Source: 4484-232 sp964486555 (GTDB taxonomy: Bacteria; Thermotogota; Thermotogae; Thermotogales; Thermotogaceae). From it: 64,000 nucleotides of DNA. The stretch is taken from contig CAZANP010000001.1 of assembly GCA_964486555.1 (NCBI GenBank), forward strand, positions 8,515-72,514. The letters are read 5' to 3'. Each line of letters begins with the position of its first letter. The stretch's first letter is position 1. The notes below the pieces were generated by a model, which did not search any database, had not been told where the DNA came from, and saw only the letters and a list, made by a program, of their open reading frames with translations. The position numbers were made by a program, and so were the translations under genes. Positions 27,622 through 35,356 of this stretch are shown piece after piece.

Positions 27622-29445
27622 CTAAATTTCGAAATTCTCTTTGAAAACGTTCGTGGTCTCTTCATCAATGTTACATATTCTCACAAGTTTAAGTGACGTA
27701 TCAGGATGGTCATCTAAAAATTCTTTGATGGCTCTTGCAAATATGAGGGCCGCTCGTTCTTTAGGAAAACCAAATATACCTGTACTTATAGCAGGGATGG
27801 AGAGACTTTCCAATTTCAACTCATGAGCTCTCAAGAGAGCGTTGTATACAGCGTTTCTGAGTTTTTCATCTTCACCACTTTTCCCACCTTTCCATACAGG
27901 ACCAACTGTGTGTATCACATATTTTGCCGGTAATTTCCCCCCACCAGTTACAACGGCCTCTCCTGTGGGAACAGGACCATTTTTTCTCACTATTTCATCA
28001 CTTTCCCTTTGTATCTCGTATCCTCCCGCTCTAACAATTGCCCCAGCAACCCCTCCTCCATGTTTTAAATGCTCGTTCGCTGCGTTGACGATTGCGTCCA
28101 CCTTTTCTTTGGTGATATCTCCTTGAACGATCTGTATTTTCAAACCTTTGTACTCCATCTCTTTGACAACCATACTCTCACCTCCGTACTTCTCGGGCCA
28201 TAGTTTCTTCAAAAGCTTCAGAAACTTTGCTTCCTCTCCAATGACTTTCGGCTTGTAAAAAACAGCATCTTTTAATCTTTCCGGTAGATAATTCATTTTA
28301 ACAAAACCGCCGAAATCGTGAGGATATAAGTAACCTTCACCATAACCTCTTTCCTTCATCAGATCAGTCACCGGATTTCTGAGGAACAAAGGTACGGGCT
28401 CTTGAGGATGTTCATTGAGTGTCTCCTTGACTTTTTGAATGGATTTATAGACACTGTTACTTTTGGGTGCAAGGGAAAGATAGATCACAGCTTCAGCAAG
28501 GTTCAACACACATTCGGGAAGTCCAACGAGTTCCACCGCCTGGGCAGCGTTGACCGCTATGATGAGAGCAAAGGGATCTGCAAGTCCTATATCTTCGCTT
28601 GCAAGTATCACCATTCTTCTTGCAATGAACCTTGGATCTTCCCCGTTTTCTATCATCCTGACCATGTAATAGAGAGCGGCGTTTGGATCACTCCCTCTCA
28701 TACTTTTTATGAAAGCCGAAGCCAGGTCGTAATGTTCCTCCTTCGAGTAACTGTAGATTCTCTTGTCGATGAGAGAAAGATCTTTTAACGTGATCCTGCT
28801 CTTATTCATGGATCTGGCCATTTGACAGACTATTTCCAAGGTATTCAAGGCAATCCTTGCGTCTCCTCCAGATGTTTCTGCAATTCTTTTCAAAGCCTCT
28901 TCATCAACCTGAATTGATGATAGCTCTTTATCTTTCTCCAAAGCTTTTTGAAGGATGGCTTTGATATCCCCAGTGTCCAAGGGCTTGAAAAACAGAACTC
29001 TACATCTTGAAAGGAGAGCTGGTATTACCGAGAAACTCGGATTCTCCGTTGTGGTACCGATCAAAACGACAGTACCCATTTCAACATGATTCACGAGGAC
29101 TGTCTGTTGGTTCTTGTTGAGCCTATGAATTTCATCTATGAAGAGATACGTTTTTACTCCGTGCCTTTTGAGCTCTTCAGCTCTTCTCAATATCTTCTTC
29201 AATTCTGAGACACCATGAACGGCGGCACTTATCCAGTGAATCTCCCCTTTCAAATACTTTTTCATCAGATTCAAAACGGAGCTTTTTCCACAACCAGGGG
29301 GACCATAAAGTATAGCGGGGAACATCTCCCCGCTTTTCAGTATCTTCCTCAGGATACCGTTTTCTCCGAAAAGATGGTCCTGCCCCAGAAAATCATCGAA
29401 ATCCTCTGGTCTTACCCTTTCAGGAAGAGGTTTTAAAGTACTCAA
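27622..29445 (-). CDS. rarA: RarA/MgsA-type AAA+ ATPase fused to a macro domain
   Basis: A 607-residue two-part protein. Residues 1 to about 424 are the replication-associated recombination factor RarA, a clamp-loader-like AAA+ ATPase that acts at stalled forks: LGQDHLFGENG, Walker A GPPGCGKSS, Walker B FIDEIHRL, sensor GTTTENPSF. Residues from about 425 form a macro domain that binds ADP-ribose: GDITKEKVDAIVNAANEHLKHGGGVAGAIV and STGIFGFP. TTG 29445 is preferred since AGGAGG lies four bases upstream. A strong internal ribosome site at the domain junction may also give the macro domain alone. It overlaps the epimerase gene by 26 bases. Confidence 0.9.
   Translation of the reverse strand: MSTLKPLPERVRPEDFDDFLGQDHLFGENGILRKILKSGEMFPAILYGPPGCGKSSVLNLMKKYLKGEIHWISAAVHGVSELKKILRRAEELKRHGVKTYLFIDEIHRLNKNQQTVLVNHVEMGTVVLIGTTTENPSFSVIPALLSRCRVLFFKPLDTGDIKAILQKALEKDKELSSIQVDEEALKRIAETSGGDARIALNTLEIVCQMARSMNKSRITLKDLSLIDKRIYSYSKEEHYDLASAFIKSMRGSDPNAALYYMVRMIENGEDPRFIARRMVILASEDIGLADPFALIIAVNAAQAVELVGLPECVLNLAEAVIYLSLAPKSNSVYKSIQKVKETLNEHPQEPVPLFLRNPVTDLMKERGYGEGYLYPHDFGGFVKMNYLPERLKDAVFYKPKVIGEEAKFLKLLKKLWPEKYGGESMVVKEMEYKGLKIQIVQGDITKEKVDAIVNAANEHLKHGGGVAGAIVRAGGYEIQRESDEIVRKNGPVPTGEAVVTGGGKLPAKYVIHTVGPVWKGGKSGEDEKLRNAVYNALLRAHELKLESLSIPAISTGIFGFPKERAALIFARAIKEFLDDHPDTSLKLVRICNIDEETTNVFKENFEI
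28171..28185 (-). promoter_or_regulatory. Internal ribosome binding site and ATG at the RarA/macro junction
   Basis: On the minus strand GGAGG (28181-28185) is followed seven bases later by ATG (28173-28171), in frame with the macro domain. Translation from here would give a 183-residue protein, the size of a stand-alone macro domain. The site is as good as those of the surrounding genes, which suggests two products from one reading frame. Confidence 0.55.
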
Positions 29446-30343
29446 CAGTCCTCCTGAGCCCTTCTTCAAGGCTCACCTTTGGCTCCCAATCCAGAATCTC
29501 TTTAGCTTTCGAGCAATCCAGTATACTCTTTCTAACATCGCCTTTTCTTGGTGGCGCATATTCAGGTTCATCTGAATACCCTGTTATGCTTTTCAACATC
29601 TTGAAAAGCTCATTCACCGTTGTTCCTCTACCCGTACCTATGTTCAATACCACATTTTTTCCTTTCTCCATGGCTAAAATGTTGGCTCTTACGACGTCGT
29701 CAACGTAAACGTAATCTCTAACGTATTCACCATCTCCAAATATGGTGACCTTTTCTCCCTTGAGCATTCTATTTGTGAATATAGCAACAACACCAGCCTC
29801 TCCGTAAGGGTCTTGTCTAGGCCCGTAAACGTTGGAATACCTCAAGGATACATATTCCAAACCGTATTCTTTGCTGAAGAAATCAAGGTATCTTTCCACC
29901 GAGAGTTTCGCTATACCGTAAGGAGAGATCGGATTGGGGATTTCCGTTTCAGGTGTTGGAATCTTCACGTTGTCTCCGTAGATCGCTCCCCCTGTGGACG
30001 AGAATATGAACTTTTTAGCTCCATACTTGACGGATTTCTGGAGGAGAACTAATGTTCCCAGTATATTTGCTCTAGCATCTTCCACAGGATTTCTGACAGA
30101 AACACTCACGCTGGATTGCGCTGCAAGGTGAAAGACGTATACAGGCTTATGAAGCATGAAAACTCTTTCCATCATTTCCTCGTCTTCAACACTTTGCTGA
30201 TAGAAAAGGGCGTTCGGGTTGAGATTTTCGATTTTTCCTGTTGATAAGTTATCGACAACAATGGGGGAGAGGCCTTCTTTCAACAATCCCTCGACCACGT
30301 GTGATCCTATGAAGCCCGCTCCCCCCGTTACCAAGACGTTCAT
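29420..30343 (-). CDS. NAD-dependent nucleotide-sugar epimerase (UDP-glucose 4-epimerase type)
   Basis: A 307-residue extended short-chain dehydrogenase. The NAD-binding start is VTGGAGFIGSHVVEG; the catalytic Ser lies in FSSTGGAIYGD and the Tyr-x-x-x-Lys is YGIAK. YSNVYGPRQDPYGEAGVVAIF is typical of the GalE/WbpP group. Probable role is interconversion of UDP-sugars for surface polysaccharide or galactose use. Its ATG overlaps the stop of the DtxR-like gene (ATGA). Substrate cannot be decided from sequence alone. Confidence 0.9.
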   Translation of the reverse strand: MNVLVTGGAGFIGSHVVEGLLKEGLSPIVVDNLSTGKIENLNPNALFYQQSVEDEEMMERVFMLHKPVYVFHLAAQSSVSVSVRNPVEDARANILGTLVLLQKSVKYGAKKFIFSSTGGAIYGDNVKIPTPETEIPNPISPYGIAKLSVERYLDFFSKEYGLEYVSLRYSNVYGPRQDPYGEAGVVAIFTNRMLKGEKVTIFGDGEYVRDYVYVDDVVRANILAMEKGKNVVLNIGTGRGTTVNELFKMLKSITGYSDEPEYAPPRKGDVRKSILDCSKAKEILDWEPKVSLEEGLRRTVEYFKTSS

Positions 30344-30855
30344 TCCTCTTCCTCCTCTTCTTCATGTTCGACTTTCTTGACCTCTTCAGGAACTTCAGAT
30401 ATCTTCGCCAATCTTCTACTTTCCTCTATGAACTCCTTGAGTTTGAACGCTTTGTCTTCATCGAAATCTATAATGACGTTGTAGAATTTCCTCATTCTCT
30501 CTCTTATCTTAGTATCCATAAAATGTGAAAAATGCCTTGCGAGTTTTTCAGCAACTGGAAGTTGAATTCCCATTATGTAATGGAAGAAATTTTTCAGCCT
30601 TTCCTGAGTCGCTTTTATGGATCTTGCTTTTCTCTTCCCCTTTTGAGTTAAAACGATCAAACCATACTTTTCGTATTCTATATACCCAAGTTCTGCCAAC
30701 CTTTTGACAGCGTTGGTAACACTGGGTAGACTCACACCCATCTTCTTCGCTATCGTGCTGACGCGCGCTGCAGGTTGCTTTTGCTGGATTTCGTAGATCA
30801 CAGCTAGATAATCCTCAAGAGCCGGGGTAAGGCTTTTCTTTCTTCCTCTTGGCAT
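30340..30855 (-). CDS. DtxR/MntR-family metal-dependent regulator (no SH3-like domain)
   Basis: A 171-residue regulator. Residues 8-70 are a winged helix-turn-helix (LTPALEDYLAVIYEIQ, then GVSLPSVTNAVKRLAELGY), and residues 75-140 form the dimerisation domain. The C-terminal SH3-like domain is missing, as in MntR. The usual glutamate-histidine metal motif of the dimer domain is altered (KLARHFSHFMD), so metal response may be changed. The protein ends in an unusual acidic tail (HEEEEEEE). ATG 30855 follows AAAGGAGG. The upstream neighbour is UDG, 17 bases away. Confidence 0.85.
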   Translation of the reverse strand: MPRGRKKSLTPALEDYLAVIYEIQQKQPAARVSTIAKKMGVSLPSVTNAVKRLAELGYIEYEKYGLIVLTQKGKRKARSIKATQERLKNFFHYIMGIQLPVAEKLARHFSHFMDTKIRERMRKFYNVIIDFDEDKAFKLKEFIEESRRLAKISEVPEEVKKVEHEEEEEEE

Positions 30856-30872
30856 TCGCAAAACCTCCTTTC

Positions 30873-31448
30873 TCAAGATTTCCCAGCGATTTCTTTCACT
30901 TTTTTTAAATCCTCGATCATGGCTTTGTAGAGATCCTTTCGTGTTCCTGCCCTCAGAAGGTAACTTGGATGGAAGGTTGGAAAAAGTATCTTCCCCCCAA
31001 TCCATGGGATTTCTCTTCCTCTATACGAACTTATCGATACGTTTTTCTCCAAGAAAAATGAAAGTGCTGTTCCTCCTAATGCGACTATAACCTTGGGGTT
31101 TATTATCTCTATTTGTGCATAAAGAAAATGAGCACACATCATTTGCTCCTCTTTCTTAGGTGTTCGGTTGTTTGGAGGTCTACACTTCACAACATTGCAT
31201 ATATAGACCTCTTCTCTTTTCAATCCCACCTCCTCCAACAATTTTGTGAGGAGTTGTCCAGCTCTCCCAACAAAAGGCCTTCCCGTTTTATCCTCTTCCT
31301 CTCCAGGTCCCTCTCCAACGAACATAATCGGACTGTCTAGACTTCCTTCACCAACGACAACGTTCGTTCTCGACATATGAAGGGGACATGCTGTACATTT
31401 TTCAACCCTATCCTTAACGATCTCCATCAATTCCTCTTTTGTAAACAC
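30873..31448 (-). CDS. udg: Uracil-DNA glycosylase, family 4 (Fe-S)
   Basis: A 191-residue DNA repair enzyme that removes uracil formed by cytosine deamination, an important job at high temperature. It carries the four cysteines of the 4Fe-4S cluster (Cys18, Cys21, Cys89, Cys105). The active-site block is GEGPGEEEDKTGRPFVGRAG and the DNA-contacting motif is FHPSYLL near residue 165. Length and motifs match the T. maritima enzyme closely. GTG 31448 is the start, after AAGGGGAAAG. It is divergent from the FliJ-like gene with 97 bases between the starts. Confidence 0.96.
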   Translation of the reverse strand: MFTKEELMEIVKDRVEKCTACPLHMSRTNVVVGEGSLDSPIMFVGEGPGEEEDKTGRPFVGRAGQLLTKLLEEVGLKREEVYICNVVKCRPPNNRTPKKEEQMMCAHFLYAQIEIINPKVIVALGGTALSFFLEKNVSISSYRGREIPWIGGKILFPTFHPSYLLRAGTRKDLYKAMIEDLKKVKEIAGKS

Positions 31449-31545
31449 AACGCACTTTCCCCTTTCAAATTTGATAAAATCGAAATGGCTTTAATCGAAT
31501 TCGCTTTTATTATTCTAACACATAATTTCGAAAATAAAACAGGTG

Positions 31546-31998
31546 GTGATCGTCATTTTCAAATTCAGACTGGAAAAAATTCTGAATTTGAGAAAAAGGG
31601 AGGAGAACTTACTTAAACATGAGATCTTCGATATCAGAAATCAAATACTCTTGATAGAGAAAGAATTAAGTGTGACAAGAAAAACGTTTAAAGAAAAAGC
31701 TGAGAATTTTTTAAATGCTCTGAAAGAAGGACTATCTGGCGAGGAAATAAGAGAACATCAAATCGAGCTCTATTTATGGAAAGAACGTGAAAAGGAAATC
31801 TTAAAAAAGATAAAATCCTTAAGGAAAAAGGAAGAAGAGCTTCTGAACATCTATAAGGAAAAGAGAATGGAGAGGAGAATGATGGAAAAATTGAAAACAA
31901 GAAGGTATAAAAATTATCTTAGAGATATGGATCGTCTTTCAAGGAAACATATGGATGAAATTGCGGAAAGAAGGTTCTGGTGGGGAAGCAAGGGATGA
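31546..31998 (+). CDS. fliJ: FliJ-like flagellar export coiled-coil protein
   Basis: A 150-residue, strongly charged protein predicted to be almost entirely helical coiled coil. It begins FKFRLEKILNLRKREENL, the usual FliJ opening, and ends with ERRMMEKLKTRR-x-x-NYL and LSRKHMDEIAERRF, matching the FliJ end. FliJ assists the flagellar export ATPase FliI. No other flagellar gene is near, so the call rests on pattern alone. The start is uncertain: GTG 31543 or 31546 lie inside an AGGTGGTGAT ribosome-like site, and ATT 31555 is possible. Its end runs up to the tldD ribosome site. Confidence 0.7.
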   Translation: MIVIFKFRLEKILNLRKREENLLKHEIFDIRNQILLIEKELSVTRKTFKEKAENFLNALKEGLSGEEIREHQIELYLWKEREKEILKKIKSLRKKEEELLNIYKEKRMERRMMEKLKTRRYKNYLRDMDRLSRKHMDEIAERRFWWGSKG

Positions 31999-32012
31999 AA
32001 GGAGGTGTCTCT

Positions 32013-33455
32013 GTGAAAGAGATATTGGAGGAAGTGATCGATTTTCTAAGGAAGGAAAAAGTCGATTACGCAGATGTGAGGTACGAAAGGCATCTTGAGG
32101 AAGAGATCGTCAACGAAAATGGATTCTTGAAAACTTACACATTCAGCGAAGACCAAGGAGTGGGAATCAGGGTTCTGAAAAACGGTGGATGGGGTTTTTC
32201 CTCCACAGATAGGTTATCCAAGGACAACATACTGAGATCGGCAAGATTCGCTCTGGATATAGCAGAAACATCTTCTAAAAGGAGGGGAGAAGGTAGGGTG
32301 GCAGAAGAACCACCCTATGTTGATTCTTACAAAACACGGTATGAAAAAGATCCATTCGAGATTTCTAAGAGGGAAAAGGTTGAGCTCCTAAAGGAAGCTG
32401 TGATGAAGATGAAAGAAGTCGAGGGAATCGTCAAAGCCAGTGGTAGTCTGCGTTTTAGAAAGATTCAAAAACTTTTTTTGAATACAGATGGATCTGTGAT
32501 AGAACAGGAGATAGTGATTTCCGGGGGAGGAATAGAGGCGTTCTCTGCGGGAAAAGAAGGGTTCCAGAAAAGATCGTACCCGAGTAGCTTTGGTGGGGAT
32601 TTCGCCACCAGAGGATGGGAATTCATAGAGAGTATGGATCTCATAGGAAAAGCAGAAGAGACTGCACAAGAAGCGGTATCACTTCTTTCAGCTCCGGAAA
32701 TAGAACCTGGAGAATACGATATCATCATAGGAGGATCTCAACTTGCCCTTCAAATACATGAATCTTGTGGTCATCCCTCAGAGCTCGACAGGGTTTTCGG
32801 TTCTGAGATAAGCTTTGCTGGAGGAAGTTTCTTGACACCTGATAAGCTCGGAAAGCTCAAATACGGGAGTGATATAGTGAACATAGTGGCTGATGCAACG
32901 GTGGAAGGTGGCCTTGGAAGTTTTGGTTACGATGACGAAGGAGTCAAAGCTCAGAAGAGTTTCATAGTTAAGGAGGGAATCTTTGTAGGATATCTCATGG
33001 ATAGAGAGAGCGCCGCTAAATTGGGTCTCAGATCTAATGGAGCAGGTAGAGCTTCCAGCTGGAACAGGATACCCATAGTTAGGATGACGAACATAAACCT
33101 TCTACCTGGAAATATGACGTTGGATGAGTTGATATCGGGAATAGACTACGGATTCCTTCTTGAAACCAACAAGAGCTGGTCCATAGATGATATGAGAGTC
33201 AATTTCCAATTCGCCACAGAAATAGCATACGAGATAAAAGGAGGAAGATTGACAGGAAAGATTTTCAGAAATCCCGTTTACTATGGCACAACTGTTGATT
33301 TCTGGAATTCATGTGATGGAATAGCTAACGAGAAGTACTGGAGGGTTTGGGGAATTCCAAATTGTGGAAAGGGACAACCGATTCAGGTTATGCACGTGGG
33401 ACACGGTGCGTCTCCTGCAAGATTCAGAAAAGTGAAAGTGGGGGTTGCAAAATGA
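32013..33455 (+). CDS. tldD: TldD-type metalloprotease
   Basis: A 480-residue protein of the TldD/PmbA (U62) family. In E. coli TldD and TldE form a heterodimeric protease that trims peptides such as microcin precursors. The zinc-binding HExxxH is present as HESCGH beginning at His249. Later conserved parts include EGGLGSFGYDDEG and NLLPGNMTLDELI. GTG 32013 with AAAGGAGGTG just upstream is the likely start; the frame is open further upstream, overlapping the FliJ-like gene. The partner gene overlaps its stop by four bases (ATGA). Confidence 0.94.
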   Translation: MKEILEEVIDFLRKEKVDYADVRYERHLEEEIVNENGFLKTYTFSEDQGVGIRVLKNGGWGFSSTDRLSKDNILRSARFALDIAETSSKRRGEGRVAEEPPYVDSYKTRYEKDPFEISKREKVELLKEAVMKMKEVEGIVKASGSLRFRKIQKLFLNTDGSVIEQEIVISGGGIEAFSAGKEGFQKRSYPSSFGGDFATRGWEFIESMDLIGKAEETAQEAVSLLSAPEIEPGEYDIIIGGSQLALQIHESCGHPSELDRVFGSEISFAGGSFLTPDKLGKLKYGSDIVNIVADATVEGGLGSFGYDDEGVKAQKSFIVKEGIFVGYLMDRESAAKLGLRSNGAGRASSWNRIPIVRMTNINLLPGNMTLDELISGIDYGFLLETNKSWSIDDMRVNFQFATEIAYEIKGGRLTGKIFRNPVYYGTTVDFWNSCDGIANEKYWRVWGIPNCGKGQPIQVMHVGHGASPARFRKVKVGVAK

Positions 33456-34783
33456 GAGGAGAAAACTTCTATAGAGGGTTACTCAGAATTTTGAATGAGA
33501 AATTTGCAGGTCTGGAGTTTCTGGCAAACGCTTGGGAAAAAACTTCTGGACTGACAAGATTTTCGAAATCTAGGATTCATCAGAACGTCCATGAAGAGAA
33601 GATAAACCTCACTATCCTCGTTACCAAGGATAACAAAATAGCAGTTGGAACGACTAACGACCTTTCAACAGATTCTCTTGAGAGACTCAGAGAGAATCTC
33701 GAAGAGATTCTTAAAAATACTGAGGAACTTGACTACAAATTCGAACTGCCATCGCCCAGGATGGATTATCCCTACGAAAAAGTGGCAGAATCCGTGAAAA
33801 AAGCAACACCCGAAGACAGAGCCAAGATATTCGATGAAATAGTAAAGGTGGCGGAAGGTACGGATGTTTATGGATACGTCGGAACTTCCTTGGATGAGTT
33901 CTGCGTAATGTCTTCGAACGGTTTGTGTCTTTATACATGCATTTCGAGCTCTTCCTTCAATACCGTTGTAATGTGTGAAGATGGTTCAGGATACGCATCA
34001 GGGTCCTCATGGGATTTGAAAGAGCTTGATTGGGAAGAAAAAGTGAAAAAAGCTGTAGAAACAGCTAAGAAATCCAGGAAGCCGGTGGATATAGATCCAG
34101 GAAAGTACACCGTCATACTCTCTCCAGAAGCGGTTTCCGAAATAGTTCAGTACTTTGCCTATTTCGCTGCAAACGGTTATTATCATGAGACCAAGACTAG
34201 TCCCTCTGTGAAGTTTTTAGGAAAAAAGATCGGGCCAGATGATTTGAATGTAGTAGATGATCCAGATTATCCGGGACAGATTCCCTTGGTTTTCGATATG
34301 TGTGGGATGAAGAGGGAAAGTTTCCCAATAATAGAAAACGGTGTTTTCAAAAATTTGATGTATGCCTACGGAACCGCTTTGAAATTTTCTAAAAAACCTA
34401 CCCCTCATACGATAACTCTGGACAACTTGGACGTACCGTATCCCTTCAACCTCGTGATAAAACCTGGTAAAGCTTCATTGGAGGATCTTTTGAAGAGCGT
34501 GGATAAAGGACTCTGGATCTCTAGATTTCATTACGTCAACCTGGTAGATCCCATGAATGCGATTTTCACAGGTATGACAAGAGATGGTACCTTCTTGATA
34601 GAGAAAGGGGAGATAACTAGGCCTGTAAAGAACATGAGATTTAACATTGGATTCTTCGATATGACAGGAAACATCACAGGTATCTCCAAAGAGTATTCAG
34701 CTGTTGCCACAGAATACGCACCAATAATTGCCCCGTACGTTAAAGTGGAAGATTTCAACTTCACTTCTAAAAGCGATCATTGA
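33452..34783 (+). CDS. pmbA: TldE/PmbA-type partner subunit
   Basis: A 443-residue member of the TldD/PmbA family lacking HExxxH, as expected for the TldE/PmbA partner. Conserved stretches include GKYTVILSPEAVSEIVQYFAYFAANG, IPLVFDMCGMKRESFPIIENGV and FTGMTRDGTFLIEKGEI. ATG 33452 overlaps the tldD stop, so the two subunits are made together. The pair probably acts as a cytoplasmic peptidase; no peptide substrate or modification gene is visible next to it. Confidence 0.92.
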   Translation: MRGENFYRGLLRILNEKFAGLEFLANAWEKTSGLTRFSKSRIHQNVHEEKINLTILVTKDNKIAVGTTNDLSTDSLERLRENLEEILKNTEELDYKFELPSPRMDYPYEKVAESVKKATPEDRAKIFDEIVKVAEGTDVYGYVGTSLDEFCVMSSNGLCLYTCISSSSFNTVVMCEDGSGYASGSSWDLKELDWEEKVKKAVETAKKSRKPVDIDPGKYTVILSPEAVSEIVQYFAYFAANGYYHETKTSPSVKFLGKKIGPDDLNVVDDPDYPGQIPLVFDMCGMKRESFPIIENGVFKNLMYAYGTALKFSKKPTPHTITLDNLDVPYPFNLVIKPGKASLEDLLKSVDKGLWISRFHYVNLVDPMNAIFTGMTRDGTFLIEKGEITRPVKNMRFNIGFFDMTGNITGISKEYSAVATEYAPIIAPYVKVEDFNFTSKSDH

Positions 34784-34788
34784 TTTGT

Positions 34789-34807
34789 GCGGGTGCCATG
34801 CACCCGC
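34789..34807. terminator. Hairpin between convergent pmbA and membrane-protein genes
   Basis: A perfect eight-base stem, GCGGGTGC (34789-34796) and GCACCCGC (34800-34807), closes a three-base loop. It lies in the 26-base gap between two convergent genes. The T runs on both sides are poor, so it may be a weak terminator for either strand. Confidence 0.65.
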
Positions 34808-34809
34808 GT

Positions 34810-35343
34810 TCATTTATATTCTTTCATCAGGAATTCGATGGTTTCAGTTGATTCCGAGGTGAAGAATGGAGGTTCATTGAGTAAGAGATAGGAGTATCTC
34901 TTGCCTTGAGATGTTATTTCCAATGTTGAGGAAGTGATCCACATCAGATCATCTGCGTAGAACTCGACTTTCAGAAGATGTTTACCGGGCTTCCAGAATA
35001 TGATGTGTTCTGTCCTTTTACCAGAAAGTTTTATATATACCTTTGGAACGTCATCTTTTACCAAAAACACTTCACATTTATTGGAAAATGCTGGTATCCT
35101 ATCGATCATATCTCCTTCAAATATGACCTTGATTTCGTTTTTCCTTCCAGCGAACAGATAGAAATGTTCAGGTGATCCATCTTGATCCATATCCAAGAAA
35201 AGATCAGCAGGAACATCGAGCTTCTCCATGTAAACCGCTGAGGGTTCTTCGTAAGGTAGATTATTTGCAAGGTAATTCATTAGAACCACACCAGCTATGA
35301 AAGCCGATGCTATGACGAGACTAACAATCAGTGCGTTTCCCAT
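34810..35343 (-). CDS. Membrane-anchored protein of unknown function
   Basis: A 177-residue protein with one N-terminal membrane helix (ALIVSLVIASAFIAGVVLMNYLA) and an exported remainder. DMDQDGSPEHFYLF resembles a short calcium-loop or FG-GAP-like motif. The remainder is beta-rich, with KHLLKVEFYADDLMWI near the end. I do not recognise a family. It follows the Wzy/TPR gene by 13 bases in the surface-glycan operon, with a strong GGGGGGAGG ribosome site, and may be a cell-surface partner of that system. Confidence 0.6.
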   Translation of the reverse strand: MGNALIVSLVIASAFIAGVVLMNYLANNLPYEEPSAVYMEKLDVPADLFLDMDQDGSPEHFYLFAGRKNEIKVIFEGDMIDRIPAFSNKCEVFLVKDDVPKVYIKLSGKRTEHIIFWKPGKHLLKVEFYADDLMWITSSTLEITSQGKRYSYLLLNEPPFFTSESTETIEFLMKEYK

Positions 35344-35356
35344 AACCTCCCCCCTT

